Below, piece after piece: positions 1 through 7,641 of a stretch of 22,632 bases of DNA. The DNA is taken from contig JANQBS010000447.1 in NCBI GenBank assembly GCA_033085395.1, positions 1 to 22,632 of the forward strand. Direction: 5' to 3'. How positions within the stretch are numbered: the stretch's first letter is position 1; each line of letters begins with the position of its first letter. The notes under the pieces were generated by a model that saw only the letters and a program-made list of their open reading frames with translations, was not told the DNA's origin and did no database searches. Origin of the DNA: Xanthoparmelia taractica (Eukaryota; Ascomycota; Lecanoromycetes; Lecanorales; Parmeliaceae). The position numbers were made by a program, and so were the translations under genes.

Positions 1-2560
1 ATAGAGTTCTTATAAGCCTTATAAATATTACGTATATAATATATTTAAATAATATTCTAATCTATAGCGCTAAGTCGACGAAATATTCATAATACGTTAA
101 GCAAGTACTTAAGCGATTACGCTAGTTCCAGCTATATATTAATTTAAAGAAATATTAGTTTTATATCGAATCGATTAAGTTTCTAGAGTTCGTTATAATT
201 ATTAATAATATAGTTATAAATTAAGAATATATAATAACGATTCGAGAATAATCAACGTCGCGAAGCTATCGAGATATATAAATCTTCTTAAGCTTTATAA
301 ATTTTTATCGACGCTTTATTTTTAAATACTTTACTATTATAACGTTTTTTATTAACTTATTCAAGAATAATAAAATTAATAAAAAATTAGAATCGTTTAA
401 GTAATTAGAAGACGCTAGATTAACTTTCGAGTAATTATATAATATTTCTATTATTACGTCGTTTTTATAATATTACGATTCTTAAAAGAAATTACGCGTA
501 GAGACTAATATCTCTAACTTTGACGTAAGAGCTATATTTTCGTAATCGAATAATAACGATTATTAACGACTTATCGTGTTTTTTTCTAGAAAGATAATAT
601 TAGCGAAATAAAATTATAAGACTTATAATTAAGAATTACTTATTATCGTCGCAGCGATAAAGTAATAACGTTACTATTTAAAAGATAGTATTTATTATAT
701 TAAGATTTAATTAGATTATAATAATTTTAAGAGATTTATAAAGTAAAAGAAGCTTAATTTTAAATAGACTCGTTAAGCGCTAAAATTAGTTATTTATAAT
801 TTTAAGATTTTTTATCGAATAAAAAAATTAAATTCTATAGATACGTTATAGCGGCGATTAGACTATAAAGATTAATCGCTATTAAATATTAAATTATTAT
901 TTATATTTTAAAATAAATTTATTCTTTAAATTAACGACGAGCTATCGTAAAGAGATAAAGAAGTAATAATAATAATAACGTTTACGTTACGAGTCGCAGA
1001 TATTTAGATAGTTATTTTAAGAAGAAAGATTAAGATTATATCTAAAATTACGTATAACGATTCGCAAAAATTAATAAAAACGTTAATTTAAAAGTTATAA
1101 CCTTATAATAATTAAGTGAGCTCTTTTCGAGTTAATGCGAATACGTTTATAAAGCGACGTTATACGCGTAATTAGATATAAATCTTAGACTTCGAGAGAC
1201 TATTATTAAATAATAGTCGTCTCTACGTATTTAAGAATAATATCTTATAAAAAGAACTTATTAATAAGTATTATAATAATTTTCGAGTAGAATACTTTAA
1301 CGCTATAAAGACGTATAAGCTTCTTATTCGTAAATATCACTAAAATAAAAGTCTTAAGAATATTATCGACTACGTTAAGACTTACGATATATATTAACGT
1401 ATTAAGACGTCGCGCTATCGATTCTATAATAAATTAATCTCGCTTTTTATTATTATTAAATTATAAAAAGAAATTTCTATAGATTTTATTACGAGCTTAT
1501 TCTTAAGTAAGCTTAAGAGCGTTATCTATAACGCTATTTTAATTATAGTAAATCGATTTACGAAAATAATTAGATATTTATCGATAATTATTAAAATCGA
1601 CGTCGCTGAGCTAGCGAAAGTATTTTATATTAAAATTATTTATTATTATAGAATATCTAATAATATTATTAGCGATAGAGACTCGATATTTATTAGCGAG
1701 TTTTAATTAGCGATCTATTATTATTCGAGAATAAAGCGTCGTCTAAGCATCGTCTTTTATTCTTAAATTAATAATTAAATTAAGCGTTAAAATTAAATAT
1801 TAGAATATTACTTGCGCGTATTTATTAATAAGAAGTAAATTAATTAAGCTAAACTACTATTTATAATAGAGTTTATATATATAAACAATTAGTATACCTT
1901 CATCGAAACGATATTATTCTTCTTAATATATAGATATTATTCGAAAGTACGCTAAGAGATCGAGAACAACTTCGTCGAGAAAAGAATATTCGCTATAAAT
2001 AAAAAGATAAAAAGATTATAAACGTTAAGAGATAAGATAGTAGAGCGACTACGTAGCGCTATTATAGCTTAAGTTAAGTAATATAATAAATCGTATTAAT
2101 CTTAGAATTATAAAGTAAATAATTTAATAATATTAGCAATTAAGAATTTAAAATAAAGACGCTTAAGTAAGAAGTTAATTTATAAATATATAAGACTCTT
2201 TCGAATCGTGAATAAAGTAGAATCGTAAGCGTATCGTTTATTGTTATCTTCTACGTATAAAATTTATAATATTTTTCATATATCGTTACTTGAATTATAT
2301 TATATACGCGACTACGATAAAGTAACGAAATTCTTTATATAAGCTTTCGGGCTTATTAATAATAATAAGATATAAGAGATAGAAGAGATTATTAATAAGA
2401 TTAAGAAGCGAAAAGACGTTTAATATAAGATTAAGTAAATTAATTAAGACGAAGAATATAATTAATAACTATTAGACGAAGAATTTAAGCGTGTTAATAA
2501 GTTAATTTAGATTTATAATACGTAAGAGATTAATAAGCGAAAGTATTAAGTATTAGATAA
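1..2560 (+). pseudogene. RIP-degraded Ty3/gypsy chromovirus pol, 3' part (RT, RNase H, integrase, chromodomain)
   Basis: This is a dead LTR-retrotransposon polyprotein cut by the left window edge. It can be read in one frame (codons starting at 3, 6, 9...) down to about 2,520, broken only by TAA/TAG stops. Landmarks in that frame are the RT active site at 42-53, where the expected YLDD reads YLNN; an RNase H-like segment near 498 (VETNISNF, where a D is expected at the N); an H2C2-like integrase N-terminus near 1,320-1,430; the integrase core with IDFIT at 1,479-1,493 and SDRDS at 1,671-1,685; and a chromodomain at about 2,403-2,520, where aromatic positions have become stops. The order RT-RNase H-IN-chromodomain defines chromoviruses. 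The stops and the D-to-N changes all fit C:G to T:A mutation, so the copy was inactivated by RIP. The 5' LTR, gag and protease lie outside the window. The family assignment is firm; the exact ends are not. Confidence 0.88.
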
Positions 2561-3115
2561 GAAAGCTATTTAATTAGACTAATAATCGTTACTAAATAAG
2601 CGAAGTCGTTAAAAACGAAAGTAAATATAATAATTATAAACGTACTCTTTACGCTTACTAGTAGAGTTATTTAATTAAATAAAAGATTCATAATTAAAAT
2701 TTATTATTTAGCTATTTATTTAAGTAATATTATATCGAGAATATATCGCACTAAATTAGAGTATATATTACTATAGATATAATTTATTAGAGAAACGCTT
2801 AATACGCATTATAAGAGAGTGCGATTAAGTTTACTTAGTTCGCTATGCGTTAAATTAAAAAGAAATAAATAGTCTTTATTGTAGCGATAGAGATTAATAA
2901 AGAAGAGAATCTTAAATAAGATTCTTATTCGATAGAAGAGAATTCTCGAGAAAATTCTTATTTAAGAAGCTCGTTTATTTAATATTACTCTTATTAGAGA
3001 TAACTTCTCTTAACTTCGTTTTATAAGTATTTATATTATCTATCTTCTCTTAAAGAAGCTTATTACGATTCTCGAGCTTCTTAACGCGTTTATACGTTAT
3101 CTTAAATTTCTTCTT

Positions 3116-3133
3116 CGCGATCTAAAGATCGCG
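3116..3133. repeat. 18-bp palindrome
   Basis: CGCGATCT, two A residues, then AGATCGCG: perfect 8-bp arms with a 2-base centre. It lies in unassigned RIP-affected DNA and has no known role. It could be part of a transposon end or a chance survivor of mutation, because CG-containing words persist here. Confidence 0.7.
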
Positions 3134-3483
3134 TTAAAAATTCGTAATAATAATAATCGCTTAATTATTAATAGTTACAATTAGACTCTATTTCTTACGA
3201 AACTAAATAATCTTACGATTAATATACGCTTAATTATAACGTATCGACGCTATAATTTTAAGAGTTCGACGAATTTAATAAAGAGTTTTTTAATCTTTTT
3301 ATAAAGAAAAGACGAAATCTTTATATAATCTTAAATTCTCTTTTTAGCGCTCTTATAATAAAAATAAGACGAGAATTTATCTCTAATATAATCGTTGTGA
3401 AAATTAATAAAGTATCGATAATAAGAAAGAGTAGATATTATCTTATATTAATATATAATAGCGGAGCGTCAAGGGACTTACTT

Positions 3484-3501
3484 TTATTATTATTATTATT
3501 A
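3484..3501. repeat. TAT/TTA microsatellite
   Basis: About six tandem copies of a TAT trinucleotide, next to a short patch of more normal base composition. A simple sequence repeat with no inferred function. Confidence 0.8.
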
Positions 3502-4674
3502 TATAAGCTATTTTAAGTATTAATATATATTAATATTAGCGTAGCGATAGCGAAAGTTTAATAACACTTATAATAAAGAGAGATAGAAGAAGTCGTAATA
3601 ATAAGAGTTAATTAATAATACGTTAGCATTAATACACTTAAGAACGATATTATAGCGTTAGAGCAAGAATTTATAAAGAGTATATTAAATATTATAAAGA
3701 AGAGAAAAGTTTTAGAAGAGCGAAAATAAATTTATTAACACTAAAAGACGCTAATAATTGTCACTTACGACGTTATCGTCGATATATCGTCGATAAAGTT
3801 TTTTTAATAACTCTAATTAGTCGAATCGTTATATCGTTAATATCGCTATTAATAAAATAATAAAATAATAAATTAGTTTTACGCTCTTTTATTATAAAAC
3901 TTAAAATAATTCTATAAAGAGACGTAGAAGCGTGATTATTAGTTATTTAATAATAGTTCGCTAAAGGTCGAGATAAATAATATATAGTGTATATATTTTA
4001 GAATAGTAGTAATATACGCTATAGAAACGATATCGCGTATAGAAAAATTTCTTCTACGCGTCTACAAAAGAACTAAGAGAATTCTTTAATAAACTACTAA
4101 TAATGTATATCGTTTGCTATAAATGTATTAATCTTATATTATAGAGACGATAGCGTATTAGAAGAACTCTTTTTTCTTGTTATTTAAAGAAATTAAAATT
4201 TTTTAATAAATCTTCTACGTATACTTAGCGATTATATTATTATTAGTTTATAAATAGTAGAACTAATCGTAGTATATCGAGTTAACTATTAATACTCGAA
4301 GAGTACTATTAAAATTCTCGTATTATAAAAAAATTCGTATTACGTATTAAGATTAATATAATAGGGTCGAATTAATTATAATTAATAAACGTTATATATA
4401 TAATAGCATTAACGCGCGTCTATAGCGCGTATCTTTTGCTATTAATAATTAAAGTTAGTATTATAAAAGCGACGTTATTTACGAGTACTTTTTCTTATTT
4501 TTTACGAGGTTTAAAGGTTTTTATATTACGTAATAAGAATATTATATTAGATAGTATCTAGGTATTAAAACTTAAAAAGAGAGGTAATTATTAAATCTAG
4601 CGCTATATGCGTCTTAGCGTCGATTACTTATAGATTTAAGATTTATTACGAGATTATAGCGAGATTTATAATCT

Positions 4675-4697
4675 AAGGCCTTGGCGAGACCTTAGCG
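4675..4697 (+). repeat. Candidate left terminal inverted repeat
   Basis: Starts AAGGCCTTGGCGAG and stands out in AT-rich surroundings. It is also half of a local inverted repeat (TAATC-TAAGG at 4,669-4,678 against CCTTAGCGATTA at 4,690-4,701), so it could be a subterminal hairpin rather than a true end. Confidence 0.35.
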
Positions 4698-4818
4698 ATT
4701 ATATATTCTCTTCGTATACTCTAGAATATTCGTGTTTCTTAGAAATTAATTCTACTAGAACTTAATATCTAATAAAGAAATCACTATCGTATCGACTATA
4801 CGTCTCTTATATTAATTA

Positions 4819-4851
4819 GGACCGCTTGCTAAGCGCCAGCGAACCAACCCC
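4819..4851. other. GC-rich 33-bp patch inside RIP-affected DNA
   Basis: Twenty-two of 33 bases are G or C, and three CA dinucleotides survive, unlike the flanks. It contains the small hairpin CGCTT-GCT-AAGCG and is followed at 4,850-4,867 by the inverted repeat CCTTATA-GTTA-TATAAGG. It lies inside the proposed Harbinger-like element. Function unknown; it resembles neither a complete tRNA nor a terminator. Confidence 0.6.
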
Positions 4852-4861
4852 TTATAGTTAT

Positions 4862-4990
4862 ATAAGGTTTAGAATCTTTATTCTTCTTATCGATAGATCT
4901 CTTTAATATAAAAATCGACTATTTAAAGTCTATTTAGAGCTATTTTAAATAAGTCGTTATCGCTATTTATCGAAATTTTATATATATAAA
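4862..4990 (+). repeat. Direct repeat, copy 1 (about 125 bp, period 246)
   Basis: Starts ATAAGGTTTAGAATCTTTAT and is repeated at 5,108 with mostly C/T and G/A differences. The shared core includes ATTTAGAGCTATTTTAA. It lies in the non-coding part of the proposed Harbinger-like element and may be a subterminal repeat. Confidence 0.7.
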
Positions 4991-5030
4991 TAATTCGAGA
5001 ATATCAAGTTTAAATTAAATAAGCTTTAGT

Positions 5031-5057
5031 ATCTTCTTTATCTTCTTTATCTTCTCT
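5031..5057. repeat. 9-bp tandem repeat, three copies
   Basis: Three consecutive ATCTTCTTT units (the last reads ATCTTCTCT), between the two copies of the 246-bp-period repeat. A simple repeat with no inferred function. Confidence 0.8.
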
Positions 5058-5107
5058 ATATAAAGAAGTAAATTTATATAAGAAGTTACAATTTAGAGAA
5101 GAATTAT

Positions 5108-5236
5108 ATAAGGTTTAAGATACTTATTCTTTTAATCGATAAGTCTTTTTAATATAAGAATTAATTATTTAAAGTTTATTTAGAGCTATTTTAAGTAAAT
5201 CGTTATCGTTATTTATTAAGATTTATATATAAAAAA
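5108..5236 (+). repeat. Direct repeat, copy 2 (about 125 bp, period 246)
   Basis: Second copy of the repeat that starts at 4,862. Differences from copy 1 are mainly C/T or G/A, as expected if both copies were mutated by RIP after duplicating. Confidence 0.7.
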
Positions 5237-5399
5237 GAATTAGAGAAGATTACGACAAATATAATAAATTTAGCTAACTTATAACTTTCTTTCTAGAATA
5301 ACGCTCTTTATATAGTCTCTTTTTTAAAGATCTTCACGTCTCTATTAACTCGTTAACTTCGCTAACTTATTATTATACTTCTTCTCTTACTTCGAAGTT

Positions 5400-6250
5400 T
5401 ATTAATCTTTATTTTTTTTTTACTAATTATCGTATTATATTAAAAGATTATAAAGTATATAGCAATAGCTTATTTAACGCATTGCATATTTATATTACGT
5501 ATTATTATTAAGAATTAGTCTTAATCTAGTAAGATTAAATTAGCGTTCCTTAAGTATATTAAAGATATACTCGATATTAATTCGAATACTAAATAGCTTC
5601 TTATTGAATCGATAATTCTTAGAATTCTTGCTTTCTAATATCTTATACGATATAATAAGATAGCTAATATTCGTATAGGCTATATTATTAAGAAGATACT
5701 AGTTCTAAGTGAAATATTTAATTGAATTTCTATTAATACTCGTGAAGATAAAGACTCGCGCATTATGAATATTATTTAGCTAGCCGACTAATAGATATAT
5801 AATCTCTTTGTTATTTATGTAAATAGCATATAGATTCAGCGCATATCTCTTCTTTCTATTTCAAAACACCTCGCTATTATATTTTCCTTTAGACTTATAT
5901 TTTAATACGATATTTATATTATCTATCTTTTCTATAATCTTAATAAAGCCCTCGCGGTTATTATTATATATACTTTCTAATCGTCTCTTTCTTATATTTA
6001 ATTATTAAATAATTATATTTAGATATCTATAAAGAGCGATAATCACGCGTTTAGTGTAATTATATATATATTCTTTCGAGATATCTTATTGACTAGCAAC
6101 TTTTAAATAGCTATTATTATTTTCCTCGTGATTAAGTCTAAATAAGATTATAAGTAATTAATTTTAAATAGAAGTCTGCGAAGACGTGAAGAACTTATTT
6201 ATAAAGACGACGTTATTCTCGATTAAATAATGAATCTTTTAAAAGCTAGA
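5400..6250 (-). pseudogene. RIP-degraded PIF/Harbinger-like transposase (DDE_Tnp_4)
   Basis: Read on the - strand, this is a cut-and-paste transposase of the HARBI1/DDE_Tnp_4 type. In order it shows a helical N-terminal stretch near 6,085-6,110 (ASQ, stop, DISKEY), KSKGKYNSEVF at 5,864-5,896, IHNARVF around 5,750-5,770 (the family has HDARVF), NNIAYTNI at 5,666-5,689 (the family has GDSAY), RFNKKL at 5,594-5,611, and IEYIFNILKER at 5,543-5,575 (the family has IEHTFG.LK.RW). The second and third catalytic Asp codons now read AAT (Asn) at 5,762-5,764 and 5,684-5,686; the first Asp, near the start of the domain, still reads GAT. Stops are TAA/TAG/TGA, consistent with loss of CAA, CAG and TGG codons. 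The gene is dead. Family assignment rests on several ordered motifs; ends are approximate. Confidence 0.8.
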
Positions 6251-6540
6251 TCTATTTATTCGAATATAGTTATAAAATCTCTTATTAATTAAGAAAGGAA
6301 GAATAATTAAACTTTAGTTAGACTTTAAAATATCTAATCGTAATACGTAGTATCGTTATTCTTTAATAGTCTCTTGAAGAATAAGAAGATTCTTCGTCTT
6401 CTAATTATTCTTAGAAGCATAGACGCTAATATATATATAAAATAGATCTTATAATAGCTTCTTTTTCTTATTAATTCGAGATATAATAGACTGCTGCGAA
6501 GGCAATTAAAGACATCGTTATTCTACGAAGAAGATAGATA

Positions 6541-6564
6541 TACGCTATGCTGACTAAGGCCTTA
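6541..6564 (-). repeat. Candidate right terminal inverted repeat and RIP boundary
   Basis: Read on the - strand from 6,564 it starts AAGGCCTTAGTCAG, resembling the left candidate at 4,675. Immediately to its right CA and TG become common again, so this is also the left edge of the normal-composition island. Confidence 0.4.
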
Positions 6565-7190
6565 TTTCTACATAGATTCATTGAAAATCAGGTGGGGTCC
6601 TCACACCCCTGTGCAGGGAATACAGCTAATGCAGTCTATGCACATGGGAGTTAAATTTTGATCTTCTCCCTAGTCTGAAACCCCCTAATAATAACCGATC
6701 AACGAGGGGGCGCATTCACCTTTAGAAAAACATTTAAAATGAGTCTTTCACCGCTGAGGCACCGCCGTAACGCTAAGGGTCATAAGGCTGCAGGGTCGAG
6801 AGCACGAGGCTCGAGTTTGTCAAATTAGATCGGTGTCAGATCCGCTTATCATTGGCTGACAGCGATACGATATTCTAAACATACATGATACATTAGTGCA
6901 AATGGAACGGCATGTCCGAGACTAATGCTGACAATGCTGACAATCCTGTCATCAAGCTAATGTACTGCTGGAGCAAGCTACTAAATTTGCAAAAAGCAAA
7001 GTTAAGGCGATCAGTCAGAGCGACGAATCCGATGACTGAATGAGTGTGCACGGCTCTTTTATCGACACATTTGCAGTAAGCATAACTCTATCAGAAATTG
7101 ATCAGCTATCAGTTCCGACATCAAAAACAAGAAGGGAAGACGAAGAAAGAAAGATTCCTTCTTGAAGATTGTTATTTTTTTGGAGGCTCA

Positions 7191-7214
7191 GCCGAAAAGC
7201 CGAAAAGCCGAAAA
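7191..7214. repeat. Three tandem GCCGAAAA units
   Basis: Three perfect, adjacent 8-bp units about 430 bp before the start codon. The spacing and perfection suggest a recent slippage product or a cluster of identical protein-binding sites. No factor can be named. Confidence 0.75.
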
Positions 7215-7507
7215 GTCTAGGCCCCGGAGTAGCCCGGCATTAAAACTCAGGGGGGGCTTAGGGCCGGTCCGTTTCTAAGGTCCGCACCCCGCACACCTTC
7301 AACACATAATACATTGTTAACAATAATTAGACATTCATTTTCATTTGAAACAGGATTACAGCTTGCGTGGCTGCGGGGCTCTTCGACTGTTTCATCTTTC
7401 ATATTTGGGCGACTTGAAGCATCTGGTGGCATGTCTAAGCCACCGACGGAGACAGAATAACCTAGAACTACTTACTTCTACAGTACTCCGTAGCGTGTTC
7501 AAAATCC

Positions 7508-7571
7508 ATGACCTTTTCCTAGCATTCAAGCATTGAATATTCGTCGCCAGCGCATGCCAGTGCAAAATTGA
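7508..7571 (+). promoter_or_regulatory. Two short upstream ORFs in the possible 5' leader
   Basis: ATG ACC TTT TCC TAG at 7,508-7,522 and ATG CCA GTG CAA AAT TGA at 7,554-7,571 both end before the main start. If transcription begins upstream of 7,508 they could lower translation of the NLR. The transcription start is not visible, so this is only a possibility. Confidence 0.3.
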
Positions 7572-7641
7572 CATAATCGATTGATATCGTCAACAACGCC
7601 AAGCAGGTCCTATCGCTCCCTGAGACTCTTTAAGCTTAACA

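Larger units (their letters stand above)
2561..4672. repeat. RIP-affected AT-rich DNA, family not recognised
   Basis: This 2.1-kb stretch has no intact gene. It follows the chromodomain of the left chromovirus, so its first few hundred bases may hold that element's polypurine tract and 3' LTR, but the 5' LTR needed for comparison is off-window. Visible structure includes an inverted repeat at about 2,909-2,926 (GAATCTTA, two bases, TAAGATTC), a palindrome at 3,116-3,133 and a (TAT)n run at 3,484-3,501. A short less-mutated patch (GCGGAGCGTCAAGGGACTTA) starts near 3,461. A 25-codon run open on the + strand near 3,652-3,726 is rich in E and K and followed by stops; it may be a transposon ORF relic. 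CA/TG are rare and CG common throughout. Confidence 0.6.
4673..6564 (-). mobile_element. Probable RIP-degraded PIF/Harbinger-like DNA transposon
   Basis: The element is proposed from the transposase relic inside it and from candidate terminal inverted repeats. On the left, reading +, AAGGCCTTGGCGAG begins at 4,675. On the right, reading -, AAGGCCTTAGTCAG begins at 6,564. Over these 14 bases ten match and two more differ by RIP-type transitions. The right candidate end falls where AT-rich DNA gives way to normal DNA, as expected if RIP covered only the repeat. Against this, AAGGCCTT is itself palindromic, and the flanking triplets (TAA left, TTA right) are not a direct target-site duplication. 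The transposase family is well supported; the exact ends are tentative. Confidence 0.5.
6565..7641 (+). promoter_or_regulatory. Upstream non-coding region of the NLR gene
   Basis: About 1.08 kb of normal-composition DNA with no coding region I can support. It presumably holds the promoter and 5' UTR of the NLR gene. Visible features are a perfect 9-bp tandem pair (AATGCTGAC at 6,924-6,941), an inverted CCAAT (ATTGG) at 6,851-6,855, three GCCGAAAA units at 7,191-7,214, a seven-G run near 7,251 and two short upstream ORFs close to the gene. No clear TATA box is seen just before the start. A short open frame at 7,345-7,536 has no recognisable product and is treated as chance. Confidence 0.55.

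Noticed and set aside
4819..4851. A tRNA gene or tRNA-derived SINE
   Set aside because: The reverse strand has GGTTCG and an AGC-containing hairpin, but no cloverleaf or properly spaced A and B boxes can be drawn.
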